From: Sedimentisphaerales bacterium
GTDB lineage: Bacteria; Planctomycetota; Phycisphaerae; Sedimentisphaerales; SG8-4
Direction of reading: 5' to 3'
Length of the DNA stretch: 13,941 bases
NCBI GenBank assembly: GCA_016932895.1
Contig: JAFGCA010000179.1
Location: 1 to 13,941, forward strand
Shown: piece by piece, positions 1 to 7,979 of the stretch
Layout: every line of letters begins with the position of its first letter
Numbering within the stretch: the stretch's first letter is position 1
Program-made: the position numbers and the translations under genes
Notes under the pieces: generated by a model
Told to the model about the DNA's origin: nothing
Databases searched by the model: none
What the model saw: only the letters and a program-made list of their open reading frames with translations

Positions 1-873
1 GACCACGCGAGGGTCCTGGCCCGGCGCCACCTCCACGGCGACGCCGTCGGGGAAGACCGCCCGCAAGGGCTCGGTCGCCGTCGGATCGAGGTACACGATT
101 TCCTCTTTCCACTCGGCCGTCTTCTTGAACGCCACCCGGGAGAAAAAGGCCTCCATGCCGGTGCGGCGGCTCTCGGGCCAGCTTTCCACCCGCGTCCCCA
201 TCAGCGTCAGGCCCACCGCCGCGGTGATGGAAGAGGGTTCCTGGCCTTGAACGGCACGATAGAAATTGACCGGAGCCACGCGAAAGTTGCTGCCGCTGGA
301 GGTCAGCAGCGCGCGGGCGAATTGATCGTAGGGCATGTTCGTCGCCAGTGCATCGTGAATCCAGCGATGATAGGCCTGCACCGCGTTGGGCCACAGATTG
401 ATCGGAAACTCCGCCTTGACCCGCAGCAGGTCGCACCATTTCAGCGACCAGTAGTCGGCGAACTCGTCTCGTTTCAAGAGGACGTTGATCAATGCGGCGC
501 GCTGGCTGGGACGACGGTTCTCTATGAACCGGCGGACGTCCTGCGGCTCGGGCAGCGTGCCGATCACATCCAGATACACGCGCCGGATGAAGACCGCCTC
601 GGAACAGAGGTTCGCCGGCTCGATGCCTCGCTGGCGCAGGGTCTGCGCCACCATCGCGTCGATGGGATTGCGGTCGGTCCCCGGGTACCGCTTGCTCGTC
701 TCATATTGCTCGAAGTGTCCCCGGCCCGGGGCCGACCGGGCACGAAGCGTCCCGCAGAGAGCGAGCGTCAGCAGCCAGGCCATGACGCACGCGGCGCCAC
801 GCGGCCCCTGAATCCCAAGAGCACGGACAAATCTCACGAAGGCATCCCCTTCACGTAAGGGCATAGAATCCAT
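1..873 (-). CDS. DUF1549 domain protein, secreted (3' end cut off by window)
   Basis: The open frame on the minus strand runs unbroken to the window edge, so only the first 291 residues are visible. An N-terminal hydrophobic stretch (about residues 31-43, MAWLLTLALCG) looks like a signal peptide, placing the protein in the envelope. From about residue 70 the sequence matches DUF1549: FIRRVYLDVIG at 95-105, then FADYWSLKWCDLLRVK, INLWPNAVQAYHRWI, GSNFRVAPVNFYRAVQ and MEAFFSRVAFKKTAEWKEEI. Planctomycete DUF1549 proteins usually continue into DUF1553 and often carry a cytochrome-c-like part; neither is visible here, and the function of the family is not settled. Start choice is uncertain. AGGAGG at 891-886 lies 12 bases before the ATG at 873, and GGAG at 877-874 lies 9 bases before an ATG at 864; in-frame ATGs at 900 and 906 are also possible. 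Family assignment is firm, exact start is not. Confidence 0.85.
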   Translation of the reverse strand, partial: MDSMPLREGDAFVRFVRALGIQGPRGAACVMAWLLTLALCGTLRARSAPGRGHFEQYETSKRYPGTDRNPIDAMVAQTLRQRGIEPANLCSEAVFIRRVYLDVIGTLPEPQDVRRFIENRRPSQRAALINVLLKRDEFADYWSLKWCDLLRVKAEFPINLWPNAVQAYHRWIHDALATNMPYDQFARALLTSSGSNFRVAPVNFYRAVQGQEPSSITAAVGLTLMGTRVESWPESRRTGMEAFFSRVAFKKTAEWKEEIVYLDPTATEPLRAVFPDGVAVEVAPGQDPRVV

Positions 874-1051
874 CTCCGCTGCAACCCTCCTGCGCGACAT
901 CCACATCGCCGCACCACGATAACGACCTCTATGGCCTGGAGGGTTCAGTTGTCATCACCCTCTACTGACGCTTGCCGAATCCATCGTATTGCCAAAACCA
1001 CGTTTACCGCACCCCGGCGCACGTTCCTTTCGAGCCCCCGGGCGCGCCCCC

Positions 1052-1057
1052 ATTATA
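1052..1057 (-). promoter_or_regulatory. Candidate -10 box upstream of the DUF1549 gene
   Basis: An exact TATAAT reads on the minus strand at 1057-1052, inside the 298-bp stretch (874-1171) between the thrC stop and the DUF1549 start. The -35 region at the expected distance has no good TTGACA match. Transcription would begin near 1045, giving a leader of about 170 bases. Apart from this box and the thrC terminator candidate I see nothing in the 298-bp gap. Confidence 0.35.
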
Positions 1058-1165
1058 CCCGAATACTCGCGTTCACCGTGCAGAGATTTCTGCAAATTCA
1101 CGCGGCCAAGCGGCCTGTCAGGGTGACCAGCGATCATTGCGCGAAGCGCCTTCAGGCCCGTTGGC

Positions 1166-1189
1166 ACAAAATCAGCGGATCCGCTTGAT
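1166..1189 (-). terminator. Candidate terminator hairpin overlapping the thrC stop codon
   Basis: On the minus strand the last thrC codons and the stop can fold as AGCG/CGCT around a GATC loop, extended by ATC/GAT across a single bulged A, and are followed by TTTTG (1170-1166). The core is the perfect 12-base palindrome AGCGGATCCGCT at 1174-1185. The stem is short and the T-run only four long, so an intrinsic terminator is plausible but weak. Confidence 0.3.
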
Positions 1190-2512
1190 GATCTCGCCGA
1201 GATCGTTCGGCGCTTCGACGGGCGGGTTGCTGAACTGGCCCTGGTTGTCTTTGTGATAGTTGACGGTGACGTTGGGGTCTTTGAGGGGGTGGCCCGTCAG
1301 AACGCAGGCGACGCGGTCGTCCTTGGCGACGGTGCCGTCGGCGAGTAGGTGTTTGAGGCCGGCGATGGTGGCGGCCGAGGCGGGCTCGCAGCCCAGGCCG
1401 AACTTCCCGACCAGCGCCTTGGCGTCGCAAATCTCTTCGTCGGTGACGGCGCGGACGATCCCGTCGCAAACGTCGATCGCGCGGAGGCATTTCTTCAAAT
1501 TGACCGGCCGGGAAATCTCGATGGCCGAGGCGCAGGTGTGCGGCGAGAAATTTCGGGCCGTCAGGTCGTCGTAGTAGTCGTCGATGATCTGCTGGTCGAC
1601 GTGCCCGCCGTTCCAGGCGAGCTTCTTGTTGTTGACCAAATCGGTGAGCGTGTCGGCCCCGGTGGCGTTGATGATGGCCATGCGCGGGACGCGGTCGATC
1701 AGGCCGAGTTGCTTGAGCTCGCCGAAGGCCTTGCCGAAGGCGCTGGAGTTGCCCAGGTTGCCGCCCGGGACGACGATCCAGTCGGGGACCTCCCAGCCGA
1801 GACCCTCGATAATGCGATACATGATCGTCTTCTGGCCTTCGAGGCGGAAGGGGTTGAGCGAGTTGAGCAGGTAGAGGCCCAGCTCGGTACAGACGGCCTG
1901 GACCTGGCGCATGCAGTCGTCGAAATCGCCGGCGATCTGGATGGTCTGGGCGCCGTAGTCCATGGCCTGGCTGAGCTTGCCGAAAGCGATGCGTCCCGAG
2001 CCGATGAAGACGGTGCACTTCAGGCCGCAACTGTGGGCATAAAGCGCCACGGCGGCCGACGTATTGCCCGTCGAGGCACACGCGCAGGACCTGGCTCCGA
2101 CCATCATCGCGTGGCTGAACGCCGCGGTCATGCCGTTGTCCTTGAACGAGCCCGAGGGGTTCAGGCCCTCGTACTCGAGGAACAGGCAGTCCGGCTTCAT
2201 GCCGATCTGCTCGGCGATCGCGCAGTTCTGCTGGAGCAGCGTCTGCCCCTCGCCGATGCTGACCTTGTGCTCGTCCGGACAGAACTCCAGCAGCTCGCGG
2301 AACCGCCACACACCGGAGTAGTCCAGCCGATTGTCCCGCGTCGCCCAACGCTTCCCGAACTCGCTCAGCGTCCCGGGTACAGGCACCTGATCCCAGTCGT
2401 ATTGCGCATCGAGCAGGTCGCCGCACTGCGGACACTTGAACAACGCCTGCCCGCAGTCAAACTGCGCCCCGCAGGCGGGATTGATACACCTCTGAAACGC
2501 CACATCAGCCAT
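1172..2512 (-). CDS. thrC: Threonine synthase
   Basis: This 446-residue PLP enzyme converts O-phosphohomoserine to threonine and phosphate, the last step of cytoplasmic threonine synthesis. An N-terminal zinc ribbon shows C9, C14, C27 and C30. The PLP-binding lysine is K124 in [24 protein letters not shown] and the glycine-rich phosphate loop [17 protein letters not shown] follow, as in fold-type II enzymes of the threonine synthase family. The start is the ATG at 2512: AGGAG lies 7 bases upstream, and the longer reading from an ATG at 2545 would begin inside the -10 box. The gene reads away from the rhamnosidase and is followed 298 bp later by the DUF1549 gene; each has its own candidate promoter, so no operon is implied. 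The frame is intact and of normal length. Confidence 0.95.
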   Translation of the reverse strand: MADVAFQRCINPACGAQFDCGQALFKCPQCGDLLDAQYDWDQVPVPGTLSEFGKRWATRDNRLDYSGVWRFRELLEFCPDEHKVSIGEGQTLLQQNCAIAEQIGMKPDCLFLEYEGLNPSGSFKDNGMTAAFSHAMMVGARSCACASTGNTSAAVALYAHSCGLKCTVFIGSGRIAFGKLSQAMDYGAQTIQIAGDFDDCMRQVQAVCTELGLYLLNSLNPFRLEGQKTIMYRIIEGLGWEVPDWIVVPGGNLGNSSAFGKAFGELKQLGLIDRVPRMAIINATGADTLTDLVNNKKLAWNGGHVDQQIIDDYYDDLTARNFSPHTCASAIEISRPVNLKKCLRAIDVCDGIVRAVTDEEICDAKALVGKFGLGCEPASAATIAGLKHLLADGTVAKDDRVACVLTGHPLKDPNVTVNYHKDNQGQFSNPPVEAPNDLGEIIKRIR

Positions 2513-2543
2513 TGCCAATCTCCTCTTAGACCATTGACGCGGC

Positions 2544-2549
2544 ATTATA
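2544..2549 (-). promoter_or_regulatory. thrC -10 promoter element
   Basis: An exact TATAAT on the minus strand at 2549-2544 would start transcription near 2537, giving a leader of about 25 bases that contains the AGGAG ribosome site. This short leader leaves no room for a threonine-type attenuator or riboswitch. No clear TTGACA is seen 16-18 bases upstream, so an activator or a weak -35 is possible. Confidence 0.55.
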
Positions 2550-2580
2550 GACGATGACCGCAGTCCCTGCCACCCCGCAT

Positions 2581-2594
2581 CTTGTCAGGACAAG
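2581..2594. promoter_or_regulatory. Perfect dyad, possible operator
   Basis: CTTGTC and GACAAG flank a 2-base centre. The gap is too small for a stable RNA hairpin, so a dimeric DNA-binding protein is the more natural reading. It sits upstream of the thrC -10 at a typical activator distance and could also serve the divergent rhamnosidase gene. No regulator gene is in the window to pair with it. Confidence 0.3.
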
Positions 2595-2919
2595 CAGCGG
2601 AACGGCCTGCGATCCATGCTTGCCGGCCTGATGTCGCGTCGATGCCCAATCTGTGCAAGAAGACAACCTGTTGAGCCCTTGCAGTACAGGGCAGATCATC
2701 AATGAGTCTCCCTCTCGCTTCATGCGCGACGCTTCACCAAAGAAAGCGCGATCAAGAGGGCGGTTCTTCCTTGCCCGCTCCGCCCGTACCGGCGACAATG
2801 CCGGCAGGTGATGGACCGCGCATAAAGCTGCGACGAAGGAATTCCGCTCCGGGCCCCTCCTTGCGTCTGCGCCCGGTCGGATAAATGAATGTGTATTGCG
2901 TGTGTAAGGCAAGAAGACC

Positions 2920-5900
2920 ATGAAATCTGTTCTGATCGCTCTGACCATTCCGCTGTTGTTGCTGAACCTCCTTCCCGTTGCGGCCTGTGCCGATGCCCTG
3001 GAGCGCGGCTTCCGCGAGCCGCCGCCGGAGGCCCGACCGTGGGTCTACTGGTTCTGGCTCAACGGCAACATCACCCGCGCGGGCATCACGGCCGATCTCG
3101 AAGCGATGAAGCGCGTGGGCGTGGGCGGTGTGCTCATCATGGAAGTGGACCAGGGCGCGCCCGTCGGCCCGGCGGACTTCATGGGCCGGCAGTGGCGAGA
3201 GCTTTTCGGGCACGTGCACGCCGAGGCGCGGCGGTTGAGTCTCGAAGTCAACATGAACAACGACGCCGGCTGGAACGGAAGCGGCGGCCCCTGGATCAAG
3301 CCCGAACAATCCATGCAGGAGGTCGTCTGGACCGAGACGGACGTCACCGGCCCGCAGCGTTTCGAGGGAAAACTGGCGCAACCGGAGGCCACCGCAGGCT
3401 ACTACCGCGACATCGCGGTGCAGGCCTTTCCCGCCGTCGGTGACTACCGCATCGCGAACATCCGGTCGAAAGCGGCATTTCAGAGGCGTGGCCAACACAC
3501 GCCTTCGCAAGGCGAGCTGGGCCCGGAGATGGTCGTCCCGCGCGATGGGATCACCGACCTGACGCAGCGTATGGACGCCGGCGGCGCGCTGGCCTGGGAC
3601 GTACCGGCCGGACGATGGACGATTGTCCGGTTCGGCCATACGTGCACCGGCGTTGAAAACGCGCCGGCCCCCAAGACCGGCCGTGGCCTGGAGTGTGACA
3701 AGCTCAGCAAGGAAGGCATCGAAGCGAACTTCGCCGGCATGATGGCGAAGCTCGCCGCAGATACCGGGATCACATCCGGCCCGGTCACGTCCGGCCTGGT
3801 CGCCACGCACATCGACAGTTGGGAGAACGGCTCGCAGAACTGGACCGCGAAGATGCGTGAGGAGTTCTCGCAGCGTCGTGGCTACGACCTGATGCCCTTT
3901 CTGCCGGTGATGACGGGGCGCGTCGTCGGCAGCCTCGATATCTCCGAGCGGTTCCTGTGGGACCTGCGCCAGACGGTCTCGGAGCTGGTGATCGAGAATT
4001 ACGCCGGCCACATGCACAAGCTGGCCAACGACGCCGGGATGCGCTTCACGGTGGAAGCCTACGGCAGCCCGTGCGACGCGATTGCCTACGGAGGCCGGTC
4101 GGATGAGCCGATGGGCGAGTTCTGGACGCCGAGCGGCGCGATCGAGACATGCCGGGGCATGGCCTCGGCGGGACACGTCTACGGCAAGCGCATCATCGGC
4201 GCCGAGGCGTTCACTTCCGGCAGCGGCGAGCGCTGGCTGGAACACCCCGCCGTCTTGAAGTCGCACGGCGACCGCGTGTTCTGTGAGGGCATCAATCGTT
4301 TCGTCTTCCACCGCTACGCACTCCAGCCGTGGACGGACGACCGCGTTCCGGGCATGACGATGGGGCCGTGGGGCCAGCACTACGAACGCACGCAAACGTG
4401 GTGGGAGTGGACGCCGCAGTGGCATCAGTATCTGGCGCGCTGCCAGTATCTGCTGCGGCAGGGCCTCTTCGTCGCGGACATCTGCCGCGTCCAGTCCGAG
4501 GCGCCGCCGCAGGGCTTCGGCTACTACCAGCGCAAAGGGTACGACTGGGACGAGTGCGGCACGGAAGTCGTGCTCACACGTATGGCGGTGCGGGACGGTC
4601 GCATCGTGCTGCCCGACGGTATGAGCTACCGCGTCCTGATGCTGCCCTGGTCGCAGACGATGACACCGGCGCTGCTGCGCAAGACCAGGGAGCTGGTCCA
4701 GGCCGGTGCGACCGTGATCGGACCGAAACCGTCGCGCTCGCCAAGCCTGAGCGGATATCCGCAATGTGACGACGAGGTCGAGCAACTGGCCGCGGAGATG
4801 TGGGGCACAGCCGACGGGCAGACCGTGAAGGAACATCGCCTCGGCAAGGGACGCGTGATCTGGAGCGATGCGCCGGAGAAGGTGTTGGCCGAATCCGGCG
4901 TGCTCGCGGACTTCGCCTCCGGCCAACCGCTGCGATTTCTCCACCGCCGCACCGCCGATGCGGACATCTACTTCGTGGCGAATCTCCAGCCCTACGGATT
5001 TACGACGACGTGCAGTTTCCGGGTCACCGGCAGGATCCCGGAGTTGTGGTGGCCGGACAGCGGCCGCGTCGAGCGCGCCGCCATGTGGAAGGAAAAGGAC
5101 GGCGCGACGCACGTCACGGTGCCCTTCACGGCCAGCGGGTCGGTCTTTGTCGTGTTCCGCGAACGGGCGCGCAAGAACGACGCCGTGGTCCTCGTCAAAC
5201 GCGACGGCGAGGAGATCCTCTCGGCAACGCCCGAACCGCCGGTGAGGATCATCGTGCGCAAGGCGGTGTACGGCGTCCTGGACGATCCGGCGCGTACGCG
5301 TGACGTAACCGCGAAGGTGCAGCAAAAGGTCGACACCGGCGAGCTCGAGTTCCCCGCGCGGATCATGGCCGCAGAGGATGATCCCGCACGCGACGTCGTC
5401 AAGACGCTGGCGGTGGACTACGAGATCGAGGGCCGCCTGTTCCATGTGAAGGCGCAGGACTCGGCCACGATTCATCTCAGTGCGCAGGCGGTACACGTCA
5501 GGGTCGAGAAAGCGCGTTACGGCGTACTCGACGATCCGAAACGCACGCGCGACGTGCGCGAGAAGCTGCAGCAACTCCTGGATTCCGGCACGAGCCGTTT
5601 CAAGGTGGCGCTCATGGCGCGTGGCGACGATCCGGCCTTCCTCGTCGTCAAGACGCTCGAAATCGAGTACACCAAGGACGGCAAACGTCTCCGCCTTTCC
5701 GGCCAGGACCCGGACGTCATCGATTTCTCGCCCGTCGTCGCTCCCCCGGCGGCGCCGGCCACCGTGCGACGCGATCCGCGGGGCCGCGTGTGTCTGGAGG
5801 CGCGCGAGGCGGGCCGATACGAACTGGCTACCGCTTCCGGCAAGGCTCGACGTGTGGTTGTCAAGAAGGGCCAGCGGTCGCAGGAAATCACGGGACCCTG

Positions 5901-6453
5901 GCAGGTGCGTTTCGCGCCGGGCCGCGGCGCGCCCGCCGAGATTACGCTCGACAAACTCCTGTCATGGAGCGCGCACGACAACGAGGGCGTGAAGTTCTTC
6001 TCCGGCGAAGCAACGTACACCCGGACCCTCACGGTGCCGCGCGACATGTTGGCCAAGCGACGGAGGCTCTACCTCGACCTGGGCCGGGTCGAAGCGCTCG
6101 CTGAGGTCACGCTTAACGGCAAGACCTTTCCCACGCTCTGGAAGCCGCCGTTCGTCGTTGACATCACCGACGCGGCGAAGGCCGGGGACAACGAACTGAA
6201 AGTGCGCGTCGTCAACCTCTGGCCGAACCGGATGATTGGCGACGAGCAACTGCCGGAAGACAGCGAGCGAAACGACAACGGCACGCTGAAGAAATGGCCG
6301 CAGTGGCTGCTCGACGGCAATCCCAGTCCGACCGGACGCTTCACCTTCACAAGCTGGCGCCTGTGGAGGAAGGACGAACCGCTGCTCGACTCGGGTCTGC
6401 TGGGACCGGTGACGCTCCGCGCCCCGAGGATCGTTCGCCTCGATACCGAATGA
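2920..6453 (+). CDS. GH106-like alpha-L-rhamnosidase with DUF3395-like repeats, exported
   Basis: Glycoside hydrolases of family 106 release alpha-L-rhamnose from plant or algal polysaccharides. The 1177-residue protein opens with a signal peptide (hydrophobic 4-22). Cleavage could follow ACA or ADA, or C23 in VAAC could be a lipobox cysteine. The catalytic part (about 27-760) shows family features: PWVYWFWLNGNITRAGI, NNDAGWNGSGGPWIKPEQSMQ (split motif near 112-130), DSWENG with E302, GAEAFTSG with E429, and CEGINRFVFHRYALQPW with E456. These glutamates are candidates for catalysis; I do not assign roles. Two DUF3395-like repeats follow (781-854 and 864-936). The C-terminus (about 985-1177) resembles a galactose-binding jelly roll, with GEATYTRTLTVP and LDLGRVEALAEVTLNGK. 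The ribosome site before the ATG is weak. The next gene begins 51 bases downstream. Family call is confident; the exact glycan substrate is unknown. Confidence 0.88.
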   Translation: MKSVLIALTIPLLLLNLLPVAACADALERGFREPPPEARPWVYWFWLNGNITRAGITADLEAMKRVGVGGVLIMEVDQGAPVGPADFMGRQWRELFGHVHAEARRLSLEVNMNNDAGWNGSGGPWIKPEQSMQEVVWTETDVTGPQRFEGKLAQPEATAGYYRDIAVQAFPAVGDYRIANIRSKAAFQRRGQHTPSQGELGPEMVVPRDGITDLTQRMDAGGALAWDVPAGRWTIVRFGHTCTGVENAPAPKTGRGLECDKLSKEGIEANFAGMMAKLAADTGITSGPVTSGLVATHIDSWENGSQNWTAKMREEFSQRRGYDLMPFLPVMTGRVVGSLDISERFLWDLRQTVSELVIENYAGHMHKLANDAGMRFTVEAYGSPCDAIAYGGRSDEPMGEFWTPSGAIETCRGMASAGHVYGKRIIGAEAFTSGSGERWLEHPAVLKSHGDRVFCEGINRFVFHRYALQPWTDDRVPGMTMGPWGQHYERTQTWWEWTPQWHQYLARCQYLLRQGLFVADICRVQSEAPPQGFGYYQRKGYDWDECGTEVVLTRMAVRDGRIVLPDGMSYRVLMLPWSQTMTPALLRKTRELVQAGATVIGPKPSRSPSLSGYPQCDDEVEQLAAEMWGTADGQTVKEHRLGKGRVIWSDAPEKVLAESGVLADFASGQPLRFLHRRTADADIYFVANLQPYGFTTTCSFRVTGRIPELWWPDSGRVERAAMWKEKDGATHVTVPFTASGSVFVVFRERARKNDAVVLVKRDGEEILSATPEPPVRIIVRKAVYGVLDDPARTRDVTAKVQQKVDTGELEFPARIMAAEDDPARDVVKTLAVDYEIEGRLFHVKAQDSATIHLSAQAVHVRVEKARYGVLDDPKRTRDVREKLQQLLDSGTSRFKVALMARGDDPAFLVVKTLEIEYTKDGKRLRLSGQDPDVIDFSPVVAPPAAPATVRRDPRGRVCLEAREAGRYELATASGKARRVVVKKGQRSQEITGPWQVRFAPGRGAPAEITLDKLLSWSAHDNEGVKFFSGEATYTRTLTVPRDMLAKRRRLYLDLGRVEALAEVTLNGKTFPTLWKPPFVVDITDAAKAGDNELKVRVVNLWPNRMIGDEQLPEDSERNDNGTLKKWPQWLLDGNPSPTGRFTFTSWRLWRKDEPLLDSGLLGPVTLRAPRIVRLDTE
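5260..5727 (+). repeat. Two tandem DUF3395-like domains within the rhamnosidase gene
   Basis: Residues 781-854 (bases 5260-5481) and 864-936 (5509-5727) are paralogous. Both share YGVLDDP, RTRDV, a helix with KVQQ or KLQQ, a DDPA motif, VVKTL and a closing E/DYE-G-L-V-x-QD pattern. The pattern (YG...DVT, DP, K-L-x-V-x-Y) recalls DUF3395, best known at the C-terminus of eukaryotic DNAJC11. The DUF3395 match is from memory of the family pattern, not from a search. Confidence 0.6.
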
Positions 6454-6504
6454 ATCTCATGCCTCGCCGATGAAGAGTGCGTGGAACTCGTTGGGAGCAT
6501 TTTC

Positions 6505-7110
6505 GTGGCGTGCCGTAAAGGAACGGTTGTTGTCGGCGTCGATCTGGCCGGCTCTCCTCGCCGGCCGACGGGCATATGCGTCCTGCGGGGCATTACGGCG
6601 CGCACGCGCGTTGTGTATCTCGATGAGGATATCCTCGCCACGGTCGAGGAAGCGAAGCCCGGCCTGGTCCCGATCGACGCTCCGCTGAGCCTGCCGGAGG
6701 GGCGCACGACCATCCACGATCGCCGCGGCGAGAATCTGCGCGAATGCGACCGCGAATTGCAGCGCCGCAAGATCCGGTTCTTCCCCATCACACTGGGTCC
6801 GATGCGCATGCTGACCGAACGCGGGTTGGCGCTGAAGGCGGAAATCGAGGCGATGGGCTACCGTGTCGTCGAATGCTACCCCGGAGCTGCGCAGGATGTA
6901 TGGGCAATTCCCCGTCAACACCGCGACCGAGAGGGGCTTCTGAGGGGACTGGGGGACCTCGGAGTGAGGGGACTGACGGCGGAAATAACGGGCGATGAAT
7001 TGGACGCGGTAACGGCAGCCCTCGTGGGACGCTGGTTTCTCAGCGGAAAGGGCGAGATGCTGGGAGGCGACGAGGGCATCCTCATACCGCAAAGCACGTG
7101 CGATCAGTAG
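6505..7110 (+). CDS. DUF429 protein, predicted RNase H-like nuclease
   Basis: The 201-residue product has the DUF429 pattern: GVDLAGS with D13, PIDAPLSLPEG with D58, RECDREL, IRFFPITLGPM, VVECYPGAAQD with E123, and GDELDAVTAAL with D164/D167. The spaced acidic residues fit an RNase H-like metal site, but no substrate is established for this family. The start is taken as GTG at 6505, which has GGGAG 7 bases upstream (6493-6497); an in-frame GTG at 6481 would add 8 residues but has a poorer ribosome site. It follows the rhamnosidase by 51 bases and could be co-transcribed with it, though no functional link is evident. A new promoter lies just after its stop, so the small genes downstream need not depend on it. 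Confidence 0.82.
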   Translation: MACRKGTVVVGVDLAGSPRRPTGICVLRGITARTRVVYLDEDILATVEEAKPGLVPIDAPLSLPEGRTTIHDRRGENLRECDRELQRRKIRFFPITLGPMRMLTERGLALKAEIEAMGYRVVECYPGAAQDVWAIPRQHRDREGLLRGLGDLGVRGLTAEITGDELDAVTAALVGRWFLSGKGEMLGGDEGILIPQSTCDQ

Positions 7111-7138
7111 ATTTCCACCTGCCGTTACTCGGTTCGCC

Positions 7139-7167
7139 TTGCACAAGTCGCCCGCTCCTGCTAAAAT
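7139..7167 (+). promoter_or_regulatory. Strong sigma70-type promoter with extended -10
   Basis: TTGCAC (7139-7144), a 17-base spacer and TAAAAT (7162-7167), with TG one base before the -10 (extended -10). Transcription should start near 7174, only a few bases before the AGGAGGG ribosome site (7178-7184) of the zinc-ribbon gene, so the leader is very short. It is the best promoter in the window and probably drives the following three small genes. Confidence 0.65.
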
Positions 7168-7191
7168 ATCCGTGTTTAGGAGGGAATCAAG

Positions 7192-7551
7192 ATGCAAGAA
7201 CAGACTACAGAAAACAGTGGTGTTCCGAAAGAAGAAGGGCAAGAGATACCGGTGTGTATCCACTGTTTCCAGCCGGTCGACCCACTGGCTCACTACTGCC
7301 CCAACTGCGGGGCTGCCACGGGGCAATTCACGCATTACCTGCCCTTCATCAACATTCGCTGGCAAGCAAGCGTTTGGGGCCAGGCCTGGCGTCAGATATG
7401 GTGTAGCGATGTTTCTATCCCGGGCCGACTGTTCAGACTCTTCATGGTCGTATGGAACGTCCCGGTCATGCTGATTGGCTTGTTGTTTCGAGCCAGTCGT
7501 GGAAGGGAAACCGAACAGCACGAACGCGACAAAGCACAAAATGAGACGTAG
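7192..7551 (+). CDS. Small zinc-ribbon membrane protein
   Basis: The 119-residue protein has a zinc ribbon with C22-x2-C25 and C36-x2-C39 (VCIHC, HYCPNCG) near the N-terminus and a single hydrophobic segment at about 81-99 (FRLFMVVWNVPVMLIGLLF). A charged tail (RGRETEQHERDKAQNE) follows. By the positive-inside rule the basic residues on both sides of the segment leave orientation open. Zinc-ribbon plus one membrane span is a common arrangement among small Planctomycete proteins, but I know no function. The start is clear: AGGAGGG lies 7 bases upstream. A 66-base gap separates it from the next small gene. Confidence 0.75.
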   Translation: MQEQTTENSGVPKEEGQEIPVCIHCFQPVDPLAHYCPNCGAATGQFTHYLPFINIRWQASVWGQAWRQIWCSDVSIPGRLFRLFMVVWNVPVMLIGLLFRASRGRETEQHERDKAQNET

Positions 7552-7617
7552 GCGTAGCACTCGACGACATCGCGCCGCATGCTGCTTTGACGAATACCGG
7601 CGTGCACACAGGAAGGA

Positions 7618-7941
7618 ATGGTAACGGCAATGGTCGGAAGAAAAGACGACCTGATGCGGCAAGAGTCGCAGGAAAACGTTTACAAGATAGCTCTCGCCTG
7701 GTTCCGAAGGGAGCAATGGGGGCGCCTGCTTGAAGTCTCGGAAGACCGCGACGAACTCGAAGAGACTTTCGACGAGTGGGTGCAAGTGGCCCAGCAACGG
7801 TACGACGAGTTGAGAAGCTCGGGGTACGACATCAAGAAGATCGATGTGGACGTGGAGGAACTGGTTCGCTGGTGCCTGGCGCAAGACAGGCCCGTCAATG
7901 GGGAAGCCCGCGCAGATTTTGCCCTCGATAAGCTCCGCTAA
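7618..7941 (+). CDS. Conserved small protein of unknown function
   Basis: This is a soluble, acidic, mostly helical protein of 107 residues with no signal or membrane segment. Motifs that look family-conserved are YKIALAWFRREQW, DELEETFDEWV, KKIDVDVEELVRWC and RPVNGEARADFA; similar small hypothetical proteins occur in Proteobacteria and Planctomycetes, without a known role (recollection, not a search). The start is ambiguous. ATG 7618 has AGGA only 4 bases upstream; in-frame ATGs at 7630 and 7654 are alternatives, and the conserved part begins after the last of these. It lies between two small membrane-protein genes, 66 bases after one and 38 before the other, so co-transcription is likely. 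Confidence 0.7.
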   Translation: MVTAMVGRKDDLMRQESQENVYKIALAWFRREQWGRLLEVSEDRDELEETFDEWVQVAQQRYDELRSSGYDIKKIDVDVEELVRWCLAQDRPVNGEARADFALDKLR

Positions 7942-7979
7942 AGCACCTGGCCTATCAGCCAAATGAGGAAGGAGTAGTT

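Larger units (their letters stand above)
2513..2919. other. Divergent intergenic region between thrC and the rhamnosidase gene
   Basis: These 407 bases hold the thrC promoter at the left end and presumably that of the rhamnosidase on the right, although I find no convincing -35/-10 pair for the latter. A perfect dyad, CTTGTC-AG-GACAAG, lies at 2581-2594, about 45-60 bases upstream of the predicted thrC start site. Two weaker inverted repeats are seen: GCCCT/AGGGC at 2674-2678 and 2688-2692, and CCGGC/GCCGG at 2789-2793 and 2800-2804. None is followed by a T-run. No protein-coding frame in here has family support. Confidence 0.5.

Noticed and set aside
247..858. A 203-codon plus-strand frame
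   Set aside because: Lies opposite the DUF1549 gene, which has strong family motifs on the minus strand.
1349..2557. A 402-codon plus-strand frame opposite thrC
   Set aside because: Asp, Val, Ala and Gly-rich mirror translation of thrC with no recognisable motif.
2640..2919. A leader riboswitch or small RNA upstream of the rhamnosidase
   Set aside because: Only short 5-bp inverted repeats are seen, with no known riboswitch core and no terminator-like T-run.
2752..5574. A 940-codon open frame on the minus strand, antisense to the rhamnosidase gene
   Set aside because: It is a GC-rich mirror of the real gene: Arg, His, Ala and Asp heavy, no family motif, no ribosome site, and it spans the intergenic region. 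The plus-strand product has clear GH106 motifs.
7586..7617. TTGACG as a -35 for the 107-residue protein gene
   Set aside because: The position 17 bases downstream reads AGGAAG, the ribosome site, and not a -10.
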